Shown in pieces: positions 9,898 through 18,256 of a stretch of 50,114 bases of DNA (its first letter is position 1; each line of letters opens with the position of its first letter). The notes under the pieces are model-generated. The model did not search any database, was not told the DNA's origin, and saw nothing but the letters and a program-made list of their open reading frames with translations. Source of the DNA: Ignavibacteriota bacterium (GTDB lineage Bacteria; Bacteroidota; Ignavibacteria; UBA10030); the NCBI GenBank assembly GCA_022616555.1, contig JAKEEG010000002.1:1-50114 (forward strand), in the 5' to 3' direction. Made by a program: the position numbers and the translations under genes.

Positions 9898-10311
9898 TTA
9901 CAGTTTTTGTAGTGCAGAATAGTTAATCCTGAGCGCATCGCCCTTCCGCAGTTGTTGCTGGATATCGGTCACAACACCCATCTTAGCCCCTTCGTCGATA
10001 CGCAACGACATGATGACGTTGGGGATTTCCTGCCGCTTGCGCGCTGCGATCTGTTGAATTTCCGGGATGAGGACAATATTATCGTCAATCTGCACACGCT
10101 CGTCCCGTCCCACCCAGATGTACGACGTCAACCGTTTGTTGTCGATTTTCTCTAGCTGTTTCGCCGACGGAAGCTGGTACGACACTTTTACGTCGTACTC
10201 GCGGAGAACAGTCGCCACCATGAAGAACATCAGAAGCATAAAAATGATGTCCGGCATGGAAGACGTTGGGATATTCTGTTTCGTCGAAGCTTGTTTCTTT
10301 TTGAACTTCAT
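9898..10311 (-). CDS. ExbD/TolR family biopolymer transport protein (second copy)
   Basis: Partner of the ExbB/TolQ proton channel; together they drive TonB- or Tol-linked work across the envelope. The 137-residue protein has a short cytoplasmic head rich in lysine and then a single membrane helix at about residues 20-40. That helix contains SMPDIIFMLL, where the aspartate is the proton-carrying residue of the family. A periplasmic domain follows. It is the last gene of a three-gene operon after ExbB and a longer ExbD, and is followed by a clear terminator. Two different ExbD proteins with one ExbB are common in Bacteroidota. Neither TonB nor TolA is adjacent. Confidence 0.9.
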   Translation of the reverse strand: MKFKKKQASTKQNIPTSSMPDIIFMLLMFFMVATVLREYDVKVSYQLPSAKQLEKIDNKRLTSYIWVGRDERVQIDDNIVLIPEIQQIAARKRQEIPNVIMSLRIDEGAKMGVVTDIQQQLRKGDALRINYSALQKL

Positions 10312-10331
10312 GTTCTCGTCCTGGAGTCTGG

Positions 10332-10835
10332 TTACCGTTGTTCTGGTTCCGCAATGGAAATCTTCTGCGGGACTTTGTCGCGTACATCCGCCAGTTGCTC
10401 TTTCGTTAACTGGTTCAACGTCGTATTGAACGTCTTCAGCGAATACTCCTCACGGAGGTCCTGGTACGCCTGCTTGATCTCGTCCAGCGTAGAAATATAA
10501 ATCCGATACGGGGTCTGTCTATCTACTTTAACAGAGATGATGAGCTTTTCGTTCTCCCGTACTTTATTCTTCACAATTTCGTGGATCTCCGAAACCGAGG
10601 TTAGTTCGTCATCCAGCAACACTTCACCGGAGGCGTTGACGAGAACCTTTAACAAGTTCTCCGTCTTGACCTTCACTTGCTGCGTCTCGTCGGGAGGCGG
10701 AGGCAATACCAACCCAATGCCCGTATCGACGTCGATTGTTGTCGTCACGAGGAAGAAGAGCAACAGGAGGAATGTGATGTCCGCCATGGAGCTCGTCGGG
10801 ATTTCGGGTTCTTGTTTATTTCGTTTTTTCAGCAT
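10332..10835 (-). CDS. ExbD/TolR family biopolymer transport protein (first copy)
   Basis: Same family as the next gene but longer (167 residues). The helix near residues 18-36 carries SMADITFLLLLFF, with the conserved proton-pathway aspartate. It is followed by a proline-rich linker (LPPPPDE) and a periplasmic domain of the ExbD fold. The C-terminal 40 residues are an extension that the shorter copy lacks. It lies 24 bases after ExbB and 20 bases before the second ExbD, so the three are one transcript. Which receptor complex they energise is not shown; the TonB-dependent receptor at 12523 is the nearest candidate. Confidence 0.9.
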   Translation of the reverse strand: MLKKRNKQEPEIPTSSMADITFLLLLFFLVTTTIDVDTGIGLVLPPPPDETQQVKVKTENLLKVLVNASGEVLLDDELTSVSEIHEIVKNKVRENEKLIISVKVDRQTPYRIYISTLDEIKQAYQDLREEYSLKTFNTTLNQLTKEQLADVRDKVPQKISIAEPEQR

Positions 10836-10859
10836 AGTCGGATAGGCGGCGCACCCACG

Positions 10860-11567
10860 TTATCGTTTATGGGAGTCGGAAACTTTTTTTCCGGATTTCA
10901 GCACAACGAGCGAATCGATCAGCTCGATGGAACTTTCTTCCATATCGATGACCAACCGGTCGATGCGTGACACAAAGTAGTTGTAGAGAACTTGCAAAAT
11001 CATTGCCACCACCAGCCCGAAGAGTGTGGTCAACAAGGCGACAGAGATACCGCCTGCGACAATTTCAGGAGAAATGTTGCGTGCTTCTTTAATAGCATCA
11101 AATGCTTCGATCATACCCTGCACTGTTCCGGTGAATCCGAGCATGGGTGCGATGGAGATACACAAGGAAATCCAGACGAGACCCCGTTCGAGGAATGCCA
11201 TCTCGATACCGCCGTAGCTGATGATGGCTTTCTCGGCCGCCTCAATGCCCTCGTCTGCGCGGAGAAGTCCCGCCTGAAACACGCTGGCAATGGAGCCGCG
11301 GTTGTTAGAGCACACCTCTAACGCTTTTGGGATGCCGCCCTCATCTAATGCCTTTTTTACACTGATAAGGAACTGTCTTGTGTTCACGCCTGCTTTATTC
11401 AGTGTCCAGAACCGCTCAATACAGAACGCAAGTCCGATAATAAGAGTAGCGAGGATAGGGTGCATAAAACCGCCGCCATCCACGTATTTTGTTTGTAGCC
11501 AGTTCAGAGCACCTCCCTGATCCGAAGCTGCCTGGAAGAAAAACGTCACCAGACCCAAGATGTCCAT
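10860..11567 (-). CDS. MotA/TolQ/ExbB family proton channel
   Basis: Inner-membrane proton channel subunit working with ExbD. The 235-residue protein has a first membrane helix at about residues 38-55, a cytoplasmic loop, and two C-terminal helices. These include the conserved APMLGFTGTVQGMIEAF stretch and the GISVALLTTLFGLVVA stretch typical of ExbB/TolQ. A strong ribosome site (AGGAGG, 9 bases before ATG) precedes it, unlike most neighbours. It is the first gene of the operon ExbB-ExbD-ExbD. ExbB and TolQ cannot be separated safely from sequence alone, so no symbol is given. Confidence 0.92.
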   Translation of the reverse strand: MDILGLVTFFFQAASDQGGALNWLQTKYVDGGGFMHPILATLIIGLAFCIERFWTLNKAGVNTRQFLISVKKALDEGGIPKALEVCSNNRGSIASVFQAGLLRADEGIEAAEKAIISYGGIEMAFLERGLVWISLCISIAPMLGFTGTVQGMIEAFDAIKEARNISPEIVAGGISVALLTTLFGLVVAMILQVLYNYFVSRIDRLVIDMEESSIELIDSLVVLKSGKKVSDSHKR

Positions 11568-11678
11568 TTATATATTCCTCCTGAAGTTTAAAGAGTACGC
11601 TGTATGCGAAACAAGCTAGTAAAAAGTATATCAAAAGAAGGACTAAAAGTCAATATGAATTCTACGAGTTGTCAGCCG

Positions 11679-12374
11679 TTAAACTCCTGCAAATGCCCTA
11701 ATAGTTGTGCCGTTAACCTTCCCTCCTGCTTCAGCACAGAGCGTATAAATAATGTCGGCAATTTCTTCCGGCTTTACCCATTTGGATGTATCTTCATTGG
11801 GCATGGATTCTACGTTCTCCTTCGTAAAAATAATGCTTGGGGCTATCGCATTAACGGTAATACCGGTTCCCTTGTGTTCTTCACCGGCTATTTCGGTTAA
11901 GAGAACGACTCCTGCTTTAGATATAGTGTAGGCGCTCTTGCCTGCAGATGGCTTTAGCGCCGTCATTGCCGCAATGCTGATAACCCTGCCATATGCCTGC
12001 CCCTTCATCTTTCGCAAAGCTTCACGCATGCAAAGAAAGGTGGTCCGAAGGTTGAGCGTCATGAGCTTGTCCCAATCGGAGACACTGGTATTTGAGACCG
12101 GCTTTCCCGGTATAAACCCACCGACGGTATTCACGAGAATATCGAGTTTCCCAAAGCTTTTCACGACATCGTCAAACAACCTGACGACATCTTCCTCCAG
12201 GGAAACATTTGCCTGAATGAATTTGAGGGATGGATGCGTCGCCGGCAGCTTCTCTTTATCGCTGAAATACGTGGCGGCAACTTTAGCGCCTTCCTTGAGA
12301 AGCCGCTGAACAACTACGGAACCGAGCGCTCCGGCACCACCGGTAACCAAGGCGACTTTATTGTTGAGGGACAT
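11679..12374 (-). CDS. Short-chain dehydrogenase/reductase
   Basis: NAD(P)-dependent oxidoreductase of the classical SDR family, 231 residues. It has the N-terminal cofactor motif TGGAGALG (residues 11-18), the structural NTVG (in place of the more usual NNAG), a catalytic-region serine in the SIAAM segment, and the YTISK motif (Y-x-x-x-K). It resembles 3-oxoacyl-ACP reductase-like enzymes, but the substrate cannot be read from the sequence. It stands between the ExbB operon and the TonB-dependent receptor with over 100 bases on either side, so it is probably transcribed alone. The ATG has no ribosome site. Confidence 0.85.
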   Translation of the reverse strand: MSLNNKVALVTGGAGALGSVVVQRLLKEGAKVAATYFSDKEKLPATHPSLKFIQANVSLEEDVVRLFDDVVKSFGKLDILVNTVGGFIPGKPVSNTSVSDWDKLMTLNLRTTFLCMREALRKMKGQAYGRVISIAAMTALKPSAGKSAYTISKAGVVLLTEIAGEEHKGTGITVNAIAPSIIFTKENVESMPNEDTSKWVKPEEIADIIYTLCAEAGGKVNGTTIRAFAGV

Positions 12375-12458
12375 TGAGGTAGTCTTGTAATGTCAACGAT
12401 CGTAAATATCGCCAACGTTGTGCTGATAGGCAAGCTGAATAATGGTGTTAAACGAGAA

Positions 12459-12485
12459 GGCGGCATCAAACAAGTCAATGCCGCC
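12459..12485 (-). terminator. Hairpin after the TonB-dependent receptor gene
   Basis: GGCGGCAT (12459-12466) and ATGCCGCC (12478-12485) form an 8-base-pair stem with an 11-base loop, about 40 bases past the receptor stop. A run of nine C follows on the plus strand (12484-12492). The downstream T content on the minus strand is only moderate (TTCTCGTTT), so termination is likely but not certain. Confidence 0.55.
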
Positions 12486-12522
12486 CCCCCCCTTTTTGAA
12501 GCTGTGTGCGCTTAAAGGTCTG

Positions 12523-14733
12523 TTAATTCACGATGTCAAACGGGATTCCTACCTTCAGCGTGATGTTCCTTCCCGCGTTGAGAGCGTACGCCTTATACCT
12601 GCTGAGATGGCTTCGATATTCCGTATCGAGAAGATTCTCTACTCCGGCATCGAGGGAAATACGTTTGCTCCCAAGCGCGAGCGCGCCACCGAAGCCAATA
12701 TCGACAAGTGTATAACCGCCTGTCGGCAGCTCATAATCTTCGATACGATCTTGTTTCATCACTGCACGTACGTCAATGGAAAAATACGGGTCGAGAATTG
12801 GGCCCATCTCCGATGTGAGTAAGCGTGCACCTGCTTTGAAACGCGAGGCTGGAACCAGGGGCAAGGGCTTGCCGGTAGTTTCATTTTCACCTTGGACATA
12901 ATCAAACCCTCCCTTCAACACAAGCCAGTTTGCTACCTGAGCCTGAAGAGAAATTTCCGTACCGATCAATGTCGCATCGGCTTGTTTGATAAGATAGATT
13001 TCGTAGCCAGAAACAAGGTCGAATGTTCCAGTAGGGCTTATGTAGATGTACTTGTTGATTGCGTTCCGGAATACCGTCACCTCGGCCTGCATCCTGTTGG
13101 TAATGTAACGGTATGATAGGTCAATATTTAATGAGCTTTCGGTGGAAAGTGCATTGTCGCCGACCAGATACTGCACAGTCCCTTCGTGCACACCGTCAAC
13201 AAACAGCTCAAAGGGTGTCGGGGCTCTCCATCCGCGTCCCACATTCGCTGAAAGCGAAGATTGCTCCGAGAGACGCAACACACCGCCTATTGTTCCACTC
13301 AACGCTCCGTAGTTTAGTGTTTGTTCAGCAACTCCGAGGTCGCTTTCTGCTTCGACATTGACCTCGCGGGTATCATAGCGCACTCCGAGCGAGAGGTTAA
13401 AATTCCCGATTATCATCTCTTCGTAGAGAAACCCTGCGAGATTGAGAAAATCGTACCCGGGGATAAGCTTCTCTTCGGCAAGTGATTCATTCTTTTGAGA
13501 CATCAGAGAAAATCCGATTGTCCCAAAGATATTCCCGATCGGAGAATGATGACCCTTGATATCCAGGGAGAGTGTGCTCAATTTGAGATGAAGAGCTTCT
13601 GCTGGCGCGTTCTTCTCTTCGAACTCTCGCCGGTTATTCTGCTGCCAGCTGCCGTCGAGTTCGAAACGCAACACACTGGTCGGAAAGTCTCCATGCAAAT
13701 GTACTTTCTCATGTTCAGTCCTCAGGAACGGAGTTGCTGTGGGATCCTCTGCGGGGTCTTCGTGAATTTGAGTTTCCTGATGAAATCGAGAGTAGTCGAT
13801 CGAGAAATGTCCCCACGGACCTTCGGCGCCCAATTGTCCGCCGCCGTTGAGCTCCTCGATGCCACTATTGAAAAGAGTGCCCGCAGGCGTAGTGACATCT
13901 CCCGACTTACGTGAGCTGATATATCCGCGATAGCCAATCGGCCCGCCTGTACCGAACAAAGAAAACGAACCCGCCATTTGATCGTTGTTCGTGAAGCCGT
14001 TAAGGGCCAGCTCGCCGCCCAGTTTCGGCGCACCTTTATCAGCATCGGGTAATTCGTGCTTAATGATGTTGACGACGCCACCGAGGGCATCTGAACCGTA
14101 GAGCACGCTGCTTGGGCCGCGTACTACTTCAACTCTCTCGACGTCAAATGCGTCAATCTCGGGCCCGTGTTCATCTCCCCACTGCTGGCCTTCCTGTCGA
14201 GTGCCGTCAGCAACTATCAGCACGCGCTGAGAAGTTAAACCTCGAATTACCGGTTTTGCAATTCCCGAGCCTGTGGAGTACGTGGAAACGCCCGGAGTGT
14301 TGGCAATCGTTTGCATGATGCTCTCCCCCCGCAACCTCAGTAATTCTTTCCCTTCGATTGCAGTTACGGACTGTGAAGAAGAAAGTGCATCGGTAGGTTG
14401 CGGAGTTGCTGTCACGATAACCCCGGGAACTTCAATTGAAGTAACATAGAGGGTGACTGCAATCTCGACGTCGTCATCTACCGTAACGATCCGTGTCTCT
14501 TTTTTATACCCAACAAGGCTAAACTCAAGAATATAGACACCAAGTCGCAAACCTTGAATGACAAACCTGCCGTCTTCATCAGTCACCGCTCCTCGATGCT
14601 CGGCGGGCAAAGAAACATTGACCAACTGTAGCGGCCTGTTTTGTTCATCAACGACACGTCCTGAAATTTCTTCAGCCAGAACACCGGATACACCGAACAA
14701 AACGCTAAAGAATAATAAAACAATTTTTTGCAT
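12523..14733 (-). CDS. TonB-dependent outer-membrane receptor, possibly for a metal
   Basis: Outer-membrane gated beta-barrel for uptake powered by TonB-ExbB-ExbD. From the ATG at 14731-14733 (736 residues) it has a signal peptide (about 1-20), a CarboxypepD_reg-like domain (about 21-100, ISGRVVDEQNRPL), and a plug with the IRGLTSQRVLIVADG and VERVEVVRGPSSVLYGSDA motifs. A 22-strand-type barrel follows, ending with a family-typical aromatic-rich C-terminus. His- and acid-rich loop segments such as HEDPAEDP and HEKVHLHGDF recall ZnuD-like zinc receptors, which suggests metal uptake; this is an inference. GGAGG five bases before the ATG favours this start over the in-frame GTG at 14745. A long inverted repeat with Fur-like hexamers lies just upstream. 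Confidence 0.9.
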   Translation of the reverse strand: MQKIVLLFFSVLFGVSGVLAEEISGRVVDEQNRPLQLVNVSLPAEHRGAVTDEDGRFVIQGLRLGVYILEFSLVGYKKETRIVTVDDDVEIAVTLYVTSIEVPGVIVTATPQPTDALSSSQSVTAIEGKELLRLRGESIMQTIANTPGVSTYSTGSGIAKPVIRGLTSQRVLIVADGTRQEGQQWGDEHGPEIDAFDVERVEVVRGPSSVLYGSDALGGVVNIIKHELPDADKGAPKLGGELALNGFTNNDQMAGSFSLFGTGGPIGYRGYISSRKSGDVTTPAGTLFNSGIEELNGGGQLGAEGPWGHFSIDYSRFHQETQIHEDPAEDPTATPFLRTEHEKVHLHGDFPTSVLRFELDGSWQQNNRREFEEKNAPAEALHLKLSTLSLDIKGHHSPIGNIFGTIGFSLMSQKNESLAEEKLIPGYDFLNLAGFLYEEMIIGNFNLSLGVRYDTREVNVEAESDLGVAEQTLNYGALSGTIGGVLRLSEQSSLSANVGRGWRAPTPFELFVDGVHEGTVQYLVGDNALSTESSLNIDLSYRYITNRMQAEVTVFRNAINKYIYISPTGTFDLVSGYEIYLIKQADATLIGTEISLQAQVANWLVLKGGFDYVQGENETTGKPLPLVPASRFKAGARLLTSEMGPILDPYFSIDVRAVMKQDRIEDYELPTGGYTLVDIGFGGALALGSKRISLDAGVENLLDTEYRSHLSRYKAYALNAGRNITLKVGIPFDIVN

Positions 14734-14762
14734 GACCTCCTCCACTTAAACTATGAAGTTAA

Positions 14763-14797
14763 ATCATTCTCGGAATCATTATCGTTCCGAGAGTGAT
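14763..14797 (-). promoter_or_regulatory. Long inverted repeat with Fur-like hexamers before the receptor gene
   Basis: Arms of 13 bases (ATCATTCTCGGAA and TTCCGAGAGTGAT) pair with one mismatch around a 9-base centre. On the minus strand, bases 14783-14763 read as hexamers GATAAT-GATTCC-GAGAAT-GAT, resembling the GATAAT repeats of Fur-type operators. It lies about 30 bases before the receptor start and just after the stop of the small secreted protein gene. It could be an operator for a Fur/Zur-type regulator, or an RNA hairpin that lowers read-through. Confidence 0.5.
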
Positions 14798-14819
14798 CGT
14801 AGTTAGTGTACGGGAACAG

Positions 14820-15167
14820 CTAGGAGATCCGCGGGGGTCCGCGTTTTGATTCGTTGAGAAGAGAGGGTGCGCTGAGGCCGTCCTGTGAATCGTTCAATAC
14901 GACAAACTCGAACGAGATATTCAGGCGAAACGAATCCGGCGCCAACGCGTGAGAAAGGCCTAGAACGCGGCAGCTCTGGACGCAGTGAAAACGCACGTCC
15001 AGTGGTTTGTGTTGCTCTTTATCCTGGCAATCGTGACTTTGAAACGATGTGGTAGAATTAAACTCGGCGGAGACGAAATGTGAATGCCCGATATCCGCAA
15101 ATGCGAATCCGCTCAGGAACAAGACAAGGCTTAGCACAGAAAGATATTTTCGGACTCGGTCACTCAT
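14820..15167 (-). CDS. Small secreted His/Cys-containing protein next to the receptor
   Basis: I do not recognise a family. From the ATG at 15165-15167 (115 residues) it has a clear signal peptide (about 1-24, ending SGFAFA) followed by a mature part with GHSHF, SHDCQDKEQH and RFHCVQSCRV. These three clusters of His and Cys look like metal ligands. The C-terminus is basic and proline-rich. It stops 87 bases before the TonB-dependent receptor start and faces the peroxiredoxin gene divergently. Small metal-binding-looking periplasmic or lipid-free proteins are often next to metal receptors, so a role in binding or sensing Zn or Cu is plausible. The longer in-frame start at 15251 has no signal-peptide logic. 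Confidence 0.7.
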   Translation of the reverse strand: MSDRVRKYLSVLSLVLFLSGFAFADIGHSHFVSAEFNSTTSFQSHDCQDKEQHKPLDVRFHCVQSCRVLGLSHALAPDSFRLNISFEFVVLNDSQDGLSAPSLLNESKRGPPRIS

Positions 15168-15273
15168 TGTTGTACGAATATAGCGAACACCCACGCGAGA
15201 TGCAATGAAGCATTTTGTCGGTCTCGGTGCTTGGAACTGTGCATAGAACACCCATGTTAGACCGTTAAGTTCC

Positions 15274-15281
15274 TACTTTTG
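15274..15281 (+). promoter_or_regulatory. Bacteroidota-type -7 box upstream of the peroxiredoxin gene
   Basis: TACTTTTG matches the TAnnTTTG consensus described for Bacteroidota sigma-A promoters. It lies 50 bases before the ATG at 15331. The -33 TTTG partner is weak here, so the call rests on the -7 box and position. Confidence 0.4.
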
Positions 15282-15330
15282 CATTTCATCCAATCTCGGC
15301 GTAACTTTTCTTATTCCGGAGGAGACATCT

Positions 15331-15876
15331 ATGAAAACTTTAGCCATTTTCTGCATTCTTTTGTGTACAGGAGGTATGCTTATGGCACAATCAGCCGCAC
15401 CCGCCGAACTGGAAATCGGACAACCAGCGCCGGCATTCGAGCTCAGGTACGCAACGAAGGAAGCCATCTCTCGCGAGCCGCTGAAGCTCTCAGACTTCCT
15501 CGGCAAGCGAAACGTGGTGCTTGCCTTCTACCCCGCCGATTGGAGCTCCGGCTGCACGAAGGAAGTCTGTACCATGCGAGACGATTTCGGAAATCTCGAC
15601 AAGCTAAATGCGGAAATCCTTGCCATCAGCGGGGACTATGTATATTCTCATTTCGAATGGGCAAAACATCACGATCTGCCGTTCAAGTTGCTCAGCGACC
15701 ATTTGCACGACATCGCAAAGGCATACAATAGCTATAATCCTGATTCGGGAATGAACAAGCGCACGATGTTTGTCGTCGATAAGGAAGGTAAGCTCGCGTA
15801 TATCGACCTGCAATATAGCGTTGGTGACGACGCGGACTTTAACCGACTCAAAGAGGCGTTGGAAAAATTACAATAA
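15331..15876 (+). CDS. Secreted peroxiredoxin of the AhpC/TSA family
   Basis: Thiol peroxidase predicted to act outside the cytoplasm. The 181-residue protein has a signal peptide (about 1-20, ending MLMA) and then a thioredoxin-fold domain starting at IGQPAPAFEL. The active site is in PADWSSGCTKEVCTMRDDF, with the peroxidatic cysteine followed five residues later by a likely resolving cysteine, as in PrxQ/Bcp enzymes. GGAGGAG before the ATG is a good ribosome site. Its TAA touches the ATG of the next gene directly, so it is the first gene of a long operon (15331-21858). A second, cytoplasmic Bcp-type enzyme is at 24834-25292. Confidence 0.9.
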   Translation: MKTLAIFCILLCTGGMLMAQSAAPAELEIGQPAPAFELRYATKEAISREPLKLSDFLGKRNVVLAFYPADWSSGCTKEVCTMRDDFGNLDKLNAEILAISGDYVYSHFEWAKHHDLPFKLLSDHLHDIAKAYNSYNPDSGMNKRTMFVVDKEGKLAYIDLQYSVGDDADFNRLKEALEKLQ

Positions 15877-17967
15877 ATGAATCTCCTTTCCAAAGAGCAA
15901 AGCGCCTATCTCCGTTCTGCTGCCCATCAACCGGTACACTGGAATCCGTGGAGCCCAGAAGCATTCGAACGCGCTCGGAAAGAAAACAAACCGGTGTTGT
16001 TGGATATCGGCGCCGTATGGTGCCACTGGTGCCACGTGATGGACATGGAAAGCTATGAGAACGAATCGATAGCGAAGTTGATCAACGAGCGGTACGTCGC
16101 CATAAAAGTCGATCGCGATGAGCGTCCCGATGTCGACGCACGCTACCAAGCTGCTGTAAGCGCCATCAGCGGACAGGGCGGATGGCCTTTGACGGCATTC
16201 CTCATGCCTGACGGTAAAGTATTTTATGGCGGGACGTACTTCCCACCCGAAGACCGCCACGGGCGCGCGGGATTTCCAAAAGTACTAACGGTCATCTCCG
16301 ACACATATCAAAAGGAACCCGAGAAAGCAACCCAAAACGCGGAAGAAATCGACCGCGTGGTGAAGAGCTATCTCAACCGAGAAAGCGAGCAAACTGAACT
16401 CAGTGACAACCTGATCGACGCTGCTCTCAATAGCATCTCTCGCGAACATGACGTCCGGTACGGCGGCTTCGGCGGCGCTCCGAAGTTCCCGCATCCGTCG
16501 GCAATTGAGCTTCTTCTCTCCCGCTATGATAAAACTCGGGAACAATGGATGATCGATGCTGTTGCAAAAACTTTGCGCGCCATGGCTAACGGTGGAGTGT
16601 ACGACCAGCTCGGCGGCGGTTTTCATCGCTACAGCACGGATGAAAAGTGGATTGTTCCTCATTTCGAAAAAATGCTGTACGATAATGCTCCCCTGTTGAA
16701 AAACTATACACACGCGTTCCAAGCTACCGGTGATATTTTTTACAAGGATGTTGCACTTGATATAATCCGTTATATCGATGGGGTGCTTTCAGACCGAGAG
16801 AGCGGTGGGTTTTACGCCAGCCAGGATGCCGATGTCAGCTTTGGAGACGATGGCTCGTATTTCACGTGGACACTCGATGATGCGGGAAAGATTCTCTCCG
16901 CGGATGAATTGGATGTCCTGAAGCTCCGCTACAATATTTACGAGCAGGGCGAGATGCACCACGATCCGACGCAGAACGTTCTCTTTGTAGACCATGCCGA
17001 CGACCAAATCGCCGAGATTACCCGTAAGCCTATAGACGAGGTACGCAGGCTTTTAGACAGCGGCGAAACAAAAATGCAGAAAGCGAGAGAGCAACGGAAG
17101 CCTCCCTTTGTCGATACAACGATTTATGCAAGCTGGAACGGGATGATGATTTCAGCGTACTTGCACGCATATCGCGCATTTGGGCAAAACGAGCATCGTT
17201 CGTTTGCTTTGAAGTCGCTGCAGCGGATTCTCACCGACCACAAAACCAATGATGGTTTGATTTCTCATCGTTTAGCGGTATTGTCCCCAGAGGCTTTCCT
17301 TGATGACCAGGTGGAGATTCTTCAAGCACTATTGGATGCTTTTGAGATAACAAGTGAGCAACAATACTTAGAAAAAGCTGAATCACTGGCTCAATCAACA
17401 ATGAAGTACTTCTGGGATACAGAAGAGGGAGGATTTACCGATATTCCGGTAACCGCCAACGCAATAGGCGCTCTGCAAATTAAGAACAAGCCGATACAAG
17501 ATTCCCCAACTGCGGGCGCCAACGCGGTTGCGATTATTGCTTTACTCAGGCTTCATACCCTAACTGAAAAACCGGAATACCAGAAAACCGCAGAACTCGC
17601 ACTTCAGTATTTTGCAGGAACAGTAAAAAATCACGGTATCTTCGCTGCAACATATTTCAGCGCATTGGACATGTTCCTCAATCCCCCACCGCACATCGTG
17701 GTAGTTTCTCCCAAAAAGGACCCAACTGGGGAAGCTTTATTTCATTCTGCTTTATTAGCAGCATACAAACCGAACGCTATCATCTCGTGGGTCGATCCGA
17801 ACGAATCTTCTCATGTCTCTCCCGCGGTCAGAGGGATGATTCAGTCGTATAGCAAGCCGGCTGCGTATGTGTGTTCGAACTTTGTATGTTCCGCGCCAGC
17901 GTACGATGCTCAGTCATTAGCGAAAGCGCTCTATGAATTCAATCCTAAAGCAGAGGCAATACAATGA
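15877..17967 (+). CDS. DUF255 thioredoxin-domain protein (YyaL / SPATA20 family)
   Basis: Member of a widespread family with a thioredoxin-like N-terminus and a six-hairpin glycosidase-like helical barrel; its reaction is not established. The N-terminal domain (to about residue 160) has the family's WSPEAFERARKENKPVLLDIG opening and a CHWCH motif (about residues 49-53). It then has QGGWPLTAFLMPDG and GGTYFPP. The rest (about 170-696) carries the barrel with signature pieces such as FGGAPKFPHP, GGGFHRYSTDEKW and VPHFEKMLYDNA. Full length at 696 residues. It directly abuts the peroxiredoxin gene and overlaps the next gene by four bases (ATGA). The pairing with a peroxiredoxin hints at redox work, but that is inference. 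Confidence 0.93.
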   Translation: MNLLSKEQSAYLRSAAHQPVHWNPWSPEAFERARKENKPVLLDIGAVWCHWCHVMDMESYENESIAKLINERYVAIKVDRDERPDVDARYQAAVSAISGQGGWPLTAFLMPDGKVFYGGTYFPPEDRHGRAGFPKVLTVISDTYQKEPEKATQNAEEIDRVVKSYLNRESEQTELSDNLIDAALNSISREHDVRYGGFGGAPKFPHPSAIELLLSRYDKTREQWMIDAVAKTLRAMANGGVYDQLGGGFHRYSTDEKWIVPHFEKMLYDNAPLLKNYTHAFQATGDIFYKDVALDIIRYIDGVLSDRESGGFYASQDADVSFGDDGSYFTWTLDDAGKILSADELDVLKLRYNIYEQGEMHHDPTQNVLFVDHADDQIAEITRKPIDEVRRLLDSGETKMQKAREQRKPPFVDTTIYASWNGMMISAYLHAYRAFGQNEHRSFALKSLQRILTDHKTNDGLISHRLAVLSPEAFLDDQVEILQALLDAFEITSEQQYLEKAESLAQSTMKYFWDTEEGGFTDIPVTANAIGALQIKNKPIQDSPTAGANAVAIIALLRLHTLTEKPEYQKTAELALQYFAGTVKNHGIFAATYFSALDMFLNPPPHIVVVSPKKDPTGEALFHSALLAAYKPNAIISWVDPNESSHVSPAVRGMIQSYSKPAAYVCSNFVCSAPAYDAQSLAKALYEFNPKAEAIQ

Positions 17968-18224
17968 GCACGGAGTATAAATCCATAGCGTGTGATTTAT
18001 ACGATATTTTTGAAGTTGCCGCGATGCGGGAAGCAAAGCTCATTCTTACGATTGAGAATACCGAGCGGGAAATTCGCGTTACCAACGTTTACGCAAAAGG
18101 AAAAGAAGAATTTCTCGATGGCGTTGAAGTAGCCTCAGATACACCCATCCATATCAGGTTAGACCAGATACAGAAAGTCTTTGACCCGTCGGTAAATAAA
18201 TCCTACATTTCAAACCAATGCTAG
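17964..18224 (+). CDS. Rof-like Rho-binding antiterminator
   Basis: Small 86-residue protein that lines up by eye with E. coli Rof (YaeO), which binds Rho and blocks transcription termination. Shared features are the Y-x-x-I-x-C-D-x-Y-D opening, an E-V-A/L-A stretch, a short strand-rich core with K-x-x-E-E-F-L, and the C-terminal IRLDQI-x-x-x-x-P. These fit an Sm-like small beta-barrel. It overlaps the DUF255 gene by four bases and its own stop overlaps the next frame, so it is translated as part of this operon. Rof is best known in Gammaproteobacteria; a copy here is worth checking for real Rho binding. Confidence 0.75.
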   Translation: MSTEYKSIACDLYDIFEVAAMREAKLILTIENTEREIRVTNVYAKGKEEFLDGVEVASDTPIHIRLDQIQKVFDPSVNKSYISNQC

Positions 18225-18256
18225 TTATCCCCCTCTTCATGAACAAGATTAATGCT

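Noticed and set aside
12484-12492. Run of nine C as a phase-variable tract
   Set aside because: It lies between the SDR start and the receptor stop, not in a promoter or coding region, so slippage would have no clear effect.
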